Origin: Progne subis subis
Lineage: Eukaryota > Chordata > Aves > Passeriformes > Hirundinidae
Assembly: GCA_022316685.1 (NCBI GenBank)
Contig: JAKJHU010000847.1
Location: 49,799-113,798, forward strand
Reading direction: 5' to 3'
Length of the DNA stretch: 64,000 bases
The notes under the pieces are model-generated. The model was not told where the DNA came from, did not search any database, and was given only the letters and a program-made list of their open reading frames with translations. The position numbers were made by a program, and so were the translations under genes. Position 1 is the first letter of the stretch, and each line of letters opens with the position of its first letter. Positions 23,961 through 33,727 of this stretch are shown here, in pieces.

Positions 23961-24302
23961 TGTTGTGTTCCTCTGAGGAATGGTTTTCCCCCTCAGAGTC
24001 CCCCTGAAACCTGTGCTATGTAGTTCAACCCTTTTTCCCTATCATACCTTACTCCTGACCCGATTGGCTCAGGGCCAATATCTTTCCTTGGCCCAAAACT
24101 AGATATACCCCTGTTTCTTCCTGGTTCTCTCTCTCTCTCCTCGGCCTCCTGGAACATCACATCGAGAATAAAGCTTGGACGGAAGCTGGGGGTGAGAGCC
24201 ACTCTTTTGAAATCTCTATTCTGTCTCTCTGAAATATATTTCCCTAAAACCCCTGAATAACTGAGCTAGCGAGAGCCGGGGGGGTGGCTAGAGGGAAGTA
24301 TA
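23961..24302 (+). repeat. ERV-B 5' LTR
   Basis: It begins TGTTGTGTTCCTCTGAGG and shares its full length with 31361-31701, with a handful of differences. A polyadenylation signal AATAAA lies at 24167-24172. A CT-rich tract (24125-24140) precedes it. The common segment ends ...GAAGTATA rather than the usual CA, so the true terminus is uncertain by a few bases. Confidence 0.9.
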
Positions 24303-24310
24303 TTTTCAGT

Positions 24311-24328
24311 TGGCCCCCAACGTCGGTT
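24311..24328 (+). promoter_or_regulatory. ERV-B primer-binding site (tRNA-Lys-like, decayed)
   Basis: TGGCCCCCAACGTCGGTT lies eight bases after the LTR. It agrees with the complement of the tRNA-Lys(CUU) 3' end at 14 of 18 positions. Lys primers are usual for betaretrovirus-like elements. Confidence 0.6.
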
Positions 24329-24904
24329 TGGTATGAAATATTAATAAGCCCACGCATGAAGCGGGACTCCCTATTTCAGGGGTTAATAAAGCTCTTTGGG
24401 AGGTGCAACTACCTGGCCACTATCGGCTGCTTTCGAGCAGCTCGGGGTGCCAGGACAGGGTCGGGAGTTCGCTTTTACTACAAAAGTGAGTCGACCTTTA
24501 GACAGAAAACCCTGACGTTGCAGCACGTGCCCCAGGGTCCGCTAGAAGATCCCTATAGTGTAATAGTGAGAGGGCTTTAGGACCCTGCGCTGCAGTGTGT
24601 TGCGTAACGCGGTTAGAGATTTTTTTTCTCTGCGGAACGGCTGGAGTTCCGTGTACCGGGGAAAACCGCGCGTTTTTGGGGTGGGCTAGCCACGGGAGGG
24701 TCCTGGGACAGAAGCCGGCACCGGGACACCCCCCTGCCCGTGTCCCCGCAGTCGGGAGAAGCGGCCGGAGACGGCGGCCCCGAGCCGCGGCCAGCCCGCC
24801 TTGCCTCTGACACCTCGGGAGCGAGCGGGACGCGGCGGCGTCTTTGTTTTTCACGTCAGAGGTTAAGATTTTTCGAACAGTTTGCCTTTTAAAACATCAG
24901 AAAC
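24329..24904 (+). other. ERV-B 5' leader
   Basis: Non-coding leader between the primer site and gag. It has a strongly GC-rich central part (about 24640-24840) unlike the AT-rich host DNA to the left. Packaging or splice-donor functions are expected here by analogy; no single motif was fixed. Small ORFs in it have no recognisable content. Confidence 0.5.
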
Positions 24905-26695
24905 ATGGGCATACGTTTATCGAGAAATCAAAAGAGTGCTTTTAAACAACTTAGAAACATTTCAACAGATCTAAAATTTCCTGATAAGCTCTTAATCAAA
25001 TTTATTTCCTGGCTGTCAGCTGAGATTCCAGACAGTACTTTACAAGATATAAATTCGGTTTCATTTTGGGACGATGTGTGAAAATTAATAACTTTAAAAG
25101 TTGAAAATGGGGAAAACAAAATTTCTTTATTTATTCCAATATTCTTACAAGTACGCAAGAAGCTGTTAGAAGCAGAAAACAGCAGACAGCCATGCTCTCA
25201 GCAATTCCCTGTTCCCGAGAAGCAGGGATTCCCTGATTCCATACTGGATTCTGCTCCTCAAACTCACCCATCGTCCTTATACCCTCCTCTCCCACCTGTT
25301 TTCCCTCAGCAAGATGCACTTTTTTCCTCTCGGGGCTCTGGCCGCATGGATGAGACCCTGGGGGGCTCGCACCACGCGGTCAGCCCTGAAGGTGGACGGC
25401 ATTGTATTCCTCCTCCTTCCCACTATCCCTTCTTCCCCCCACTTCCCGCCTCGACCCCTTATCTCTCACCCAATCCCCCACCCCACCCTTCTCCCCAGTG
25501 CCTCCCCCTCCCTCCGAGCGGCCGCGCCAAGGGGGAGAGGGGAGGGTCCCTTGCAGTCACCAGTGCCAGCGCGGATGGGGGGATGGAGAATGAAGAGCGG
25601 CTGCCAGCCCGCAGCACCGGAGTCGGGGGGAGTGGTCCCCCCGCTGCAAGGGCTAAGGAGCAGCCTGGCCTGGGGCCCCGGGGGAGGAGGGAAGAGCTGC
25701 CTGTTGCTGGACCCCAGGGAGGGGGTGGGACAACATCCTCTGGCTGCCTGGGTAATAGAGAAGCAGCAGGATTTTTAGCAACTCAGAATAATGATCAAGA
25801 AAGCATACCATCTGTGGCTCCTGTAGTATATGTAGGCAAAAGACACGTGCATAAAGAGTATCTGCCTTTTTCATACCAAGATAAAAAAGAGCTGTGCAAA
25901 ATGCAGAAACAATTTGGGAGATCCAGTGAAATATTTAAGGGCATGATGAAAGCTACCTTCAGTTCAAATGAGATGGTACCCAGTGACATTAAAGATTTAT
26001 TCAGATGCCTATTAACTCCCTCAGAGTATGACCTATGGGAAGGATTATGGAAAAAAGCTTTGAAAACAGTATTGCAGGAAATTCAGCAAACTCCTAATGC
26101 TCAGGACAGCGATGACAATGACATCACACATGATCATTTGTGTGGTGATGGTGATTTATCTAGTGCGAATGAGCACATTTGGTTGTTATCCAAGTCAGTT
26201 TTAGATAAGATCTGTAATGCTGCAGAAAAGACTTTTTATCAGATTCCATCGCCTGAGATAAAGACCAGTTATGTTAACATTAAACAGTTTCCTTCAGAGA
26301 ATTTCTTGCAGTTTGTGGACCGTCTGAGAAGTCAAGTGGAAAAACAAGTGCAAGACCCAGTGGTACAGGCAGAATTGATTAAGGAGATGGCTCAGAGGAA
26401 TGCTAATGAGACCTGTCGTAGAATCATTCTTAGCCTTCCCCTTGACCCATCGCCTAGTCTTGCACAGATGATAGAAGCCTGTACCAGGAGAGCGGAACTT
26501 TTCAGTGCACCTGAAAGGAATCCGGGACTGACACACCCAAAGCCTGTGGCAACTGCAGCACCAGGAGCAAGGAGGCAACCGATGTCATCAGACCAGCTGC
26601 AGCACATCGTCTGCCACCGCTGCAAAAGGCCAGGACACTTCACCAAGGCCTGCCTGGAAAACCAGAAATGCAAGTCAAAAAATCAAAAAAACTGA
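24905..26695 (+). pseudogene. ERV-B gag (one premature stop)
   Basis: The frame starts MGIRLSRN, a typical myristoylation start of a retroviral matrix protein. An in-frame TGA at 25079-25081 interrupts it at codon 59. The same frame then stays open to the TGA at 26693-26695. A proline-rich region follows (about 25400-25530). Capsid with a major-homology-like segment (IKQFPSENF...) lies near 26275-26340. One zinc knuckle CHRCKRPGHFTKAC of CX2CX4HX4C form lies near 26610-26652, where two are common. The reading frame ends three bases after the frameshift heptamer. The longest uninterrupted part is the ATG at 25346 to the end (449 aa). Confidence 0.88.
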
Positions 26696-27552
26696 ATTCA
26701 CAGCGCGGCCCAGATTTTATCTCCTTGACGTGCCAAGAAAGAAATTTACAAGGCCATACCGTGGCAAATGTCTCTCTCTTAACAAAAAAGGGGGAGGGCA
26801 GGTTGCAGGGTGTGGGGGTACAGAAAAACAAAAATGTCAAATGTTCAACTAACAAGGTATGGCAGCCGCGAGGCCGATACAGGCTCGTGACTACCAAAGG
26901 TTTTCATTTCAGATCTACTGATTGGACAGTAATTACAGTGGATCTGCAAAACATTTCACAGGACATGAAGGTTAACCACATGGAACCGAACAGTGAGTAT
27001 TTTGTTATTGGGGACACAGCACACACACCCTTGGAGGTTGAGGTAGCTCCCATGACCATTAAGGGAAGGATAACAGGCCTCATGCTGTTGGCACGCTGCA
27101 TGCACCCACCATTCTACCTGGAAGAGGGGCAAGTTCTTGCCCAGGCCATTCCTATTCCGGCTGAGGTCCTAGCAGATGGAAAATCACCGGAAGTCTACTG
27201 GGCAGAGGTGGTGGGGGAGAACAAATCTTCTCTGGCATGTAACTTAGCCTGTGGGTCAGACCGCCTCCATGTGGAGGGGGTGCTCGACTCGGGCGCAGAC
27301 GTTACCGTTATACCTGAGAGCATGTGGCCATCACATTGGGAGCTGCAACCTGTGGCAGGCAAACTCCAGGGCATAGGAGGAATCACAATGGCAAAAATCT
27401 CAAAAAATATAGTGCAAATTGAGGGACCTGACGGGAAATTGGCAAATGTCCGTCCATTCGTTGCTGATTATAAGGCTCCCTTATGGGGGAGAGACACCAT
27501 GTTGCAGTGGGGAGTCCAATTGGTCATTCCTAAGACACCCCAGGATTTTTAG
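26668..27552 (+). CDS. ERV-B pro frame: dUTPase-like segment and aspartic protease
   Basis: This frame is -1 to gag and overlaps its end. From the gag slip site it reads KKLNSQRGPDF and stays open to the TAG at 27550-27552. A middle part (about 26910-27170) with TGLMLLAR and EGQVLAQAIPIP looks like a reduced dUTPase fold, as betaretroviral pro genes carry; several dUTPase motifs are not clear. The protease active site VLDSGAD lies near 27282-27302, followed by a GIGG-type flap near 27370. The frame has no internal stop, so this portion of the provirus is intact in reading frame. Protease identity is firm; dUTPase is tentative. Confidence 0.82.
   Translation: MQVKKSKKLNSQRGPDFISLTCQERNLQGHTVANVSLLTKKGEGRLQGVGVQKNKNVKCSTNKVWQPRGRYRLVTTKGFHFRSTDWTVITVDLQNISQDMKVNHMEPNSEYFVIGDTAHTPLEVEVAPMTIKGRITGLMLLARCMHPPFYLEEGQVLAQAIPIPAEVLADGKSPEVYWAEVVGENKSSLACNLACGSDRLHVEGVLDSGADVTVIPESMWPSHWELQPVAGKLQGIGGITMAKISKNIVQIEGPDGKLANVRPFVADYKAPLWGRDTMLQWGVQLVIPKTPQDF
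26686..26692 (+). promoter_or_regulatory. gag-pro -1 frameshift heptamer A AAA AAC
   Basis: In gag phase the heptamer reads A AAA AAC and is followed directly by the gag stop TGA. Slipping back one base continues into pro. This matches the usual betaretroviral gag-pro slip site. Confidence 0.85.
27543..27549 (+). promoter_or_regulatory. pro-pol -1 frameshift heptamer G GAT TTT
   Basis: In pro phase it reads G GAT TTT directly before the pro stop TAG. A -1 slip leads into the pol frame that continues ...EIATVERPTH. It differs by one base from the known MMTV-type GGATTTA site. Confidence 0.75.
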
Positions 27553-30268
27553 AAATAGCCACTGTGGAGCGCCCTACCCACAAACTAAAGTGGTTGGACA
27601 ATAACCCAAGATGGGTAGCACAGTGGCCATTGAGTAAAGAGAAGCTCAAGGCGCTTGAGGAGCTTGTGGAGGAGCAGGTGGCTCAAGGTCACCTAGAAGA
27701 GACAACAAGCCCCTGGAATTTCCCAGTCTTTCTAATAAAGAAACCAGGGAAAGGACAAGTGGAGGTTGCTCCATGACCTCCGAGAAATAAACAAAATTAT
27801 AGAGGACATGGGACCACTCCAACCAGGGATGCCTTCTCCAACAATGCTCCCTCGAGACTGGCAATTGGCTGTTTTAGATATCAAAGATTGTTTCTTCCAA
27901 ATTCCTCTACACCCAGAAGATGCCCCACGGTTTGCATTCTCGATTCCTACCATTAATCGAGAAGCCCCAATGAAGAGATATCACTGGAAAGTACTTCCCC
28001 AAGGTCTGAAATCTAGTCCTTTCATATGCCAACAGTACGTAGCCTCATTACTGTCACCAGTACGTGCCAAGAGAAAGGATGCCATCATCCTTCACTACAT
28101 GGATGATCTACTCGTGTGTGCCCCCAATGACTCTATACTCCAACACACGCTTGACCTAGTGGTTAAGGTTTTAACCTCTGCTGGATTTCAGTTACAGGAA
28201 GATAAACTTCAAAGGATGCCATCTTGGAAGTACCTGGGTCTACAAATAGCTGCAAGGACCATTGTTGCGCAGAAATTGGAAATTGAGTGTAATCCCAAAA
28301 CCCTTGCAGATCTCCACTCCTTGTGTGGGTCTTTGAATTGGGTAAGACCTTGGCTAGGCCTCACAAATGAAGATTTAGACCCTCTCTTCAATTTATTGAA
28401 GGGGGAGAAGGAGCTGGTTTCTCCCAGGGAACTGACCCCAGAGGCAAAGACATCAATCAAAAAGGTACAGAAAGCCTTATCAGAGAGGCAGGCTCATCGA
28501 TGTGAGCCAAACATACCTTTCCAATTCATTGTTCTAGGAAAACTGCCACATTTGCATGGTTTGATTTTTCAATGGATCAAAGGGCAGAGAGATTCACTCT
28601 TGATCATAGAGTGGGTCTTCCTCTCCCACCAAAGATCCAAGACCATCACTGACCCGCAAGAGTTGATAGCTCAACTGATTCGGAAGGCAAGGGTGAGATT
28701 GTGTGAACTGGCTGGTTGTGACTTTACATGTATTCACCTTCCGGTCAAACTTTCTAAGGAGGGAAGGAACTCTCCCAAGAGATTGACCAAAGAGATGTTT
28801 GAGCATTTGCTCCAGAGCAATGCCAGTCTCCAGTTATCACTGGACAGCTACAGGGGACAAATATCAGTTCATGCCCCGTCTCACAAGTTGCTCAATGAGG
28901 AATTCCACCTCATTCCTCGTGAGAAGAGGAGTCGGAGACCACTCAAGGCTCTCACAGTGTTCACGGATGCATCCGGGGCTTCCCACAAGTCGGTGATGAC
29001 TTGGAGAAATCCTCAGACTCAGCATTGGGAAGCTGATGTGGAGTTTGTGGAGGGATCCCCCCAAGTGGCTGAACTAGCTGCAGTGGTAAGAGCCTTTGAG
29101 AAGTTCTCGGAACCAATTAATTTGGTAACAGACTCTGCTTACGTGGCGGGGGTAGTGTTCAGAGCGGAGCAGGCTGTGCTCAAAGAAATTGACAATGAAC
29201 ATCTCTTCAGATTGCTTTCAAGGCTAATTTATTTAATTTCTCATTGAGAACATCCGTTCTATGTGATGCATGTAAGATCACACACTGATTTGCCAGGTGA
29301 AATTGCAGAGGGGAATCGTCAGGCAGATTCCCTTGCTGCACCTGTTGAAAATGCACGTCTCCCTGATATCTTCAAACAGGCAAAGCTGAGTCACCAACAA
29401 TACCATCAGAATGTGCCAGGCCTGATCCGTCAGTTCCAGCTAACACGGAGCCAGGCTCGAGCCATTGTGGCCACCTGTCCCAACTACCAGGTCCAAGCGA
29501 TGCCATCGATGGGTATGGGAGTTAACCCCCGGGGCCTTGGCAGTTGTGAGGTATGGCAGACAGACATCACACACATTTCTAGTTTTGGACACCTCAAATA
29601 TGTTCATGTAAGCATTGACACACATTCAGGCGCAGTGTATGCCTCTGCCCATGCAGGGGAAAAGACTGAACATGCCAAGAAACACCTAGTGCAAGCTTTT
29701 TCAGTGTTGGGGATTCCAAAAGAAATCAAAACTGATAATGGCCCAGCGTACACATCCAAGGGGTTCCTGGAGTTTCTCCAGCAGTGGGGAGTGGAACATA
29801 AAACTGGCATCCCCCACTCCCCCACAGGTCAAGCTGTGGTTGAGCGAGCACATCAGACGCTCAAACAGGTCCTGGCTAGACAGAGTAGTACGACTGTGTG
29901 GATGTCTCCACATGAGAAACTCTGCAAAGCCATGTTTACCATCAATTTTCTGAACTGTTCATTTGAAAACATGAGTCCACCAGTGGTAACGCCGTTTTAA
30001 CAGTGGCAATCAGTTCAAATTGTCTCAGTGTCCACCGGTCATGATTAGGGATCCAGAAACTTGGGAAACCAAATGTCCCTATGAGCTCGTGACCTGGGGT
30101 CGTGGCTATGCGTGCGTGGCCACTCCCTCAGGCCCTCGGTGGATTCCACAGAAGTGGGTGAAACCTTTTGTCCCTAAAAATCCAGCTCCAGCAGAAGAGG
30201 ATAAGAGGCAAGTAGCCGTTGCATCCAAAAGAAGATGCCGCCGGATGGAAGAAAAAGAATCTTCCTAG
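27549..30268 (+). pseudogene. ERV-B pol: RT, RNase H and integrase, disrupted
   Basis: Entered by the -1 slip at 27543. The first part runs in one frame to 27776, where an apparent one-base insertion near 27751-27762 moves the homologous reading to the next frame. RT then shows motif A (VLDIKDCFF), motif B (LPQGLKSSP) and YMDD at 28096-28107. RNase H begins near 28950 with TDAS, AELAAV and TDSAY. A TGA at 29245-29247 interrupts it before the HVRSH...NRQAD end. Integrase follows: the zinc domain has HQQYH but CPNY where CxxC is expected, so one zinc ligand is lost. The catalytic D, D and E remain with 35-residue spacing. Another shift near 29990-30015 separates the SH3-like C-terminus (30020-30268). 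Confidence 0.9.
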
Positions 30269-30325
30269 ATGTGGACTCCTTCTGGCAGAAACAGAAACTT
30301 TTAACATGTTTTAAAAATGTTTGTT

Positions 30326-30337
30326 TTTCCTTTTAGA
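30326..30337 (+). promoter_or_regulatory. Probable env splice acceptor
   Basis: A pyrimidine tract ending TTTTCCTTTTAG lies just after the pol stop and 28 bases before the first good env ATG. It is the expected position for the subgenomic env mRNA acceptor. Confidence 0.5.
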
Positions 30338-30365
30338 GAAAGCCTACCTCGCACTCAACCCTGTG

Positions 30366-31316
30366 ATGAACCCCATGCAAGTTGTCATCTTGTTGTTGCT
30401 GAACAGTCTGGCAGCTGCATGGATCATCCCTCAGCCACGTCAAAATGTCTGGGTGACCCTGGCACAGACACTTCCGCAGGAAAACATATGTTTGTCCACT
30501 GCATCAACAGAGAATCCTATGTCCACCTGTCTGGTAGGAATTCCATCATGGGCAGGAATTCTGTCTCAGCTTTTAGGAGGGCCATGTACCATAGGGCGGT
30601 TGTCCATAATGACACCCAATCAAACTTTAATTGGTGAATGGACTCACAAAAACAAATCAGCAAACAAAATTCAAAAGAGAAGTGCTGACCAATTGGATCC
30701 AAATTGTAATTCAGAAATTTTTCATTGGGCCAAGTCAAAAAGAGTCGCTGTGTCCCTGTTCCTTCCGTGGGTCGCAGCAGCCAAAGCTCTAGGTGAATTG
30801 GGCCATCTAGAGTGCTGGGTAGTCAAACAGGCAAATTTAACGTCCACCGCCATCAGCTCTCTCCTAGAAGATGAGAAAATTACCAGACAGGCCACTCTCC
30901 AGAACCGTGCTGCTATAGATTATCTCTTGTTACTTCATGGACATGAATGCCAGGAATTTGAAGGACTGTGTTGCCTAAACCTGACCTCAAAGGCTCCAAA
31001 CATCCATGCTGCCCTTCGAAGCATGAACAGATTGATTGGACAAGTGAAGCAAGAATCTGAGGACTGGATCAAAGAACTGTTCAAAGGCTGGGGACTTACA
31101 GGGAGGTGGACTTCTATAGTTAAAACAATTTTGTTATTTCTTGTTATTCTTTTCCTTGTAACAATAGCATTCGGGATCCTACGCTGTTTGATTTTTAAGG
31201 CTATCAGTAGTCTCATACCTTCTACCTCAGGAGTCAACCACATAGAGTTGGCAAACCTAAAGCAGGTTGACTCCACCACCAATTGTAATTGGTGGGAAAA
31301 CCCGCATTCCGTGTAA
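30366..31316 (+). CDS. ERV-B env, SU largely deleted, TM subunit retained in one open frame
   Basis: The frame from ATG 30366 encodes 316 aa without a stop. Residues 1-18 form a signal peptide (MNPMQVVILLLLNSLAAA). About 110 residues of SU-like sequence follow, where SU in such viruses is normally several hundred, so most of SU is missing. A basic KSKR segment lies before a hydrophobic fusion-peptide-like stretch, followed by a helical region. The LQNRAAIDYLL immunosuppressive-type motif and the CX6CC motif (CQEFEGLCC) mark a gamma/alpha-type TM. A membrane anchor (about 31120-31185) and a short tail follow. A longer in-frame start at 30321 is less likely because it lies before the splice acceptor. 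Confidence 0.85.
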   Translation: MNPMQVVILLLLNSLAAAWIIPQPRQNVWVTLAQTLPQENICLSTASTENPMSTCLVGIPSWAGILSQLLGGPCTIGRLSIMTPNQTLIGEWTHKNKSANKIQKRSADQLDPNCNSEIFHWAKSKRVAVSLFLPWVAAAKALGELGHLECWVVKQANLTSTAISSLLEDEKITRQATLQNRAAIDYLLLLHGHECQEFEGLCCLNLTSKAPNIHAALRSMNRLIGQVKQESEDWIKELFKGWGLTGRWTSIVKTILLFLVILFLVTIAFGILRCLIFKAISSLIPSTSGVNHIELANLKQVDSTTNCNWWENPHSV

Positions 31317-31346
31317 CCTAATGTTCTTCTTCTAATGTTCTTAAAC

Positions 31347-31360
31347 AAAAAAGGGGGAGA
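31347..31360 (+). promoter_or_regulatory. ERV-B polypurine tract
   Basis: AAAAAAGGGGGAGA directly abuts the 3' LTR, the standard site for plus-strand priming. Confidence 0.85.
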
Positions 31361-31701
31361 TGTTGTGTTCCTCTGAGGAATGGTTTTTCCCCTCAGAGTC
31401 CCGCTGAAACATGTGCTATGTAGTTCAACCCTTTTTCCCTATCATACCTACTCCTGACCCTATTGGCTCAGGGCCAATATCTTTCCTTGGCCCAAAACTA
31501 GATATACCCCTGTTTCTTCCTGGTTCTCTCTCTCTCTCCTCGGCCTCCTGGAACATCATATCGAGAATAAAGTTTGGACGGAAGCTGGGGGTGAGAGCCA
31601 CTCTTTTGAAATCTCTATTCTGTCTCTCTGAAATATATTTCCCTAAAACCCCTGAATAACTGAGATAGCGAGAGCCGGGGGGGTGGCTAGAGGGAAGTAT
31701 A
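31361..31701 (+). repeat. ERV-B 3' LTR
   Basis: It repeats the 5' LTR from TGTTGTGTTCC to GAAGTATA. AATAAA is at 31566-31571. The sequence beyond it (gtgcagtgc...) does not repeat the bases before the 5' LTR (ggtcagc). Confidence 0.9.
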
Positions 31702-31778
31702 GTGCAGTGCGCAGTTCCCTAAGGCAGAGGGGGATCCCAGCACACATGGAAATGGTTCTCATCTGTGCTCCCTTCTAG

Positions 31779-33350
31779 ACTGGAATCAGAACATGGATTA
31801 TCTGGAAACCCTGGCTCATAACCACTTTAAATCCTTGGAGGATGCTGAAGGCAAGTTCTCAGTGTGTTTTCCTGTCAGAATAATGCCCGTCAGTGTGGCA
31901 AGAGCTCACCCATATGCCATTTCCCTTACCATGATCTCATGGCTTAAAAGTTCTGGACACCTTGCCCTGCTCCCTTCTGGAGCCCTGAGTGGTCCCCTGG
32001 ATGGCCATCAGTGGGAGGACGGAGCATTTAGCTGTCACTGCTCTTCCCGTGTGCAGTGCCAGGGTGTCCTTCCGTGTGCTCTGTGCAGGCAGGGAGAAGA
32101 GCAGACAGGGAAGTGGCCTGGCCCAGGGCTGTGCCCCGGGGCTGTGCCTTGTGCTGCTCCTTTGCTGGCCCCAGGGAGCCTGAGGATTTGCTACAGGAGC
32201 TCCATGGGAGCTCTTCTGTCCTGCCTTTCTTAGCAGCCAAGCCTGTGGATGAAGGTGATCTGGATTCCCAGCCCACGTTCAGAATGGGACCCCTGGGAGG
32301 TGCTGAGGGTAGGTCAAGGCCTTTCCCCCTGGCAGAGCTGCCAGCTCGGAGCCCACAGCTGGACCAGGGGGCATCGCTGCGTGTGCCAGGACAGAGCCGT
32401 GCCCGTGTGTGCCCTCGCCCTGCACGATCCCCTCACCACTCCTGCGCCTCAGTGCTGCCCGTGCACATCAGCAGAGGTGACAGAAGCTTCTGTGCCTGTT
32501 GAGTTGCAGATGTGTCTGCAGGGAGGACTTTCCAGCTCCTTTGCTGGTTGCTGCACACAAGGCCAGCTGCCATCGCAGGGGTGAGTAGTGTGTCCCTGCT
32601 GACCCCACAGGCTGAGCACTGGCTATGTGGGCTCCATTCCTGGCAAATGGAAACTCTTTGCTCTAAGGTCCTCCAAGAGGGAAGAACAAAGGCACAGGAC
32701 AGAAGGAATCGCTTGAGGCAAAGAACAGCAGGAAACAAATGGTGGAGGAACGGCACAAAGAGCATGGTGAGTGCATGTCCCTGGCCTTCTCCTGAGGCTC
32801 AGCTGCCGGGGCCTTTCTCTGCACATGTGGACACGCCGTGCCCGGCACAGCGGGAAGGGATCCATGGCAGCCCAGCTGCCCTGCTGCTGCTTTCCCACCC
32901 TGCAGGGCTGTTTCCCAGACTGGCCTGGCTGCAGCTTCTCCCCAGGCTCTGCAGGAAGGCATTTGGCATCAGCTGACAGGGAGCCCAAACTGCCCCACGG
33001 GCCATGCACTCCCTGAGAGCCCCTGCACTTTCCCTGTGTCCCGGCAGCCCAAGTGGGGCACCTCTTTGGATGAGGGAGGGCTCTGGCCCAGCCCCCAGAG
33101 TTTCTGCCTTTTCCTGATGCTTATCAATGTCTCTGACAAGCATTGCCTCCTGTGGATGCCCACTTCCCCATGTTGAATGTTTCCATCTCATCCAGCTGTG
33201 CCTCTTCCTTTCTCAAAGTGATGGAGCGAAAGTCTGTGCAGAAGGAGGAACTTCCCGGAGGAAGCAGCAGCTCGGTGGCAGCCTCTGCAGCAGAAAGGAA
33301 GGAGATGGTGGACACATACACAGTCACAGACACAGACAAAGCCAGAGCAG
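31779..33350 (+). other. Exon-like blocks of an unrecognised gene fragment
   Basis: Several open blocks carry splice-like edges: 31779-31850 (acceptor TTCTAG, donor of GC type AAG/gcaagt), 32234-32308 (TTAG ... G/gtaggt) and about 32510-32766 (GCAG ... ATG/gtgagt). A last block of about 155 bp ends at 33350 (GCAG/gtaatt). The first two join in phase and read ...MDYLETLAHNHFKSLEDAE then AKPVDEGDLDSQPTF. I do not recognise the protein. An apparent split at 32581-32610 would leave a 30-base intron, which is too short, so that stretch is better read as one block. This could be the debris of a duplicated gene or chance. Confidence 0.3.
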
Positions 33351-33645
33351 GTAATTGCTGTGCCAGGCTCAGCCCTCTCTAGGGCTGTGTGGCAGCAGCT
33401 CTTCCCCCAGCTCCCAGCCTTGCAGGACCCTGCAGCAGCCAAAGCTGGAGGCACCTCGGCTTCGAGGCCTGCGGAGCTCGCTGATGGCCCCTTGGAAACG
33501 GGACTGGAGCCCCAAGGTGCCTCCCACTGCAGCCGCTCCCGGAGCTAGCCCTGAGCGCCCAGAGGCCCAAGGCACAGGAGCAGCCCCGAGCGGGAGCCCT
33601 GCCGCGAGCCCAGGGCCAGAGCCAGCCCTGGCTCCCGGTTTGCAG
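33351..33645. other. GC-rich sequence without supported gene
   Basis: All frames are rather open because the sequence is GC-rich and stop-poor. No domain or splice logic was found. Confidence 0.4.
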
Positions 33646-33726
33646 GTGTTTCTGCCCACTCCCAGGGACGCCAGTTTTTTCTGTCCACCCCGACGCTAAC
33701 TCTTTCTTCCCACTCAGGGACGGCAG
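33646..33726 (-). repeat. Tandem primer-site-like units outside the ERV-C 3' LTR
   Basis: Three units of about 26-29 bases (33646-33674, 33675-33700, 33701-33726) follow the pattern pyrimidine run, CCACT-like, CAGGGACGCCAG-like. The first contains CCAGGGACGCCA, identical to the 3' end of tRNA-Asn with CCA. The last abuts the LTR with one base between. A primer site is expected only after a 5' LTR. Confidence 0.65.
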
Positions 33727-33727
33727 T

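Larger units (their letters stand above)
23961..31701 (+). mobile_element. ERV-B: betaretrovirus-like (ERVK) provirus with gag, pro, pol and env
   Basis: Direct repeats of about 341 bp (23961-24302 and 31361-31701) bracket a primer-binding site, a leader, gag, pro, pol, env and a polypurine tract in standard order. Class II assignment follows from a separate pro frame entered by a -1 frameshift, a dUTPase-like segment before the protease, a Lys-type primer site and a YMDD RT. Lesions seen: a stop at gag codon 59, a one-base shift in early RT, a stop in RNase H, a shift near the integrase C-terminus, and a large deletion of env SU. No target duplication is visible, so the two ends may not come from one unrearranged insertion. 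Confidence 0.93.

Noticed and set aside
32581..32610. A 30-base GT-AG 'intron' between two exon-like blocks
   Set aside because: It is too short to be spliced; the frame is open through it, so the blocks are better read as one.
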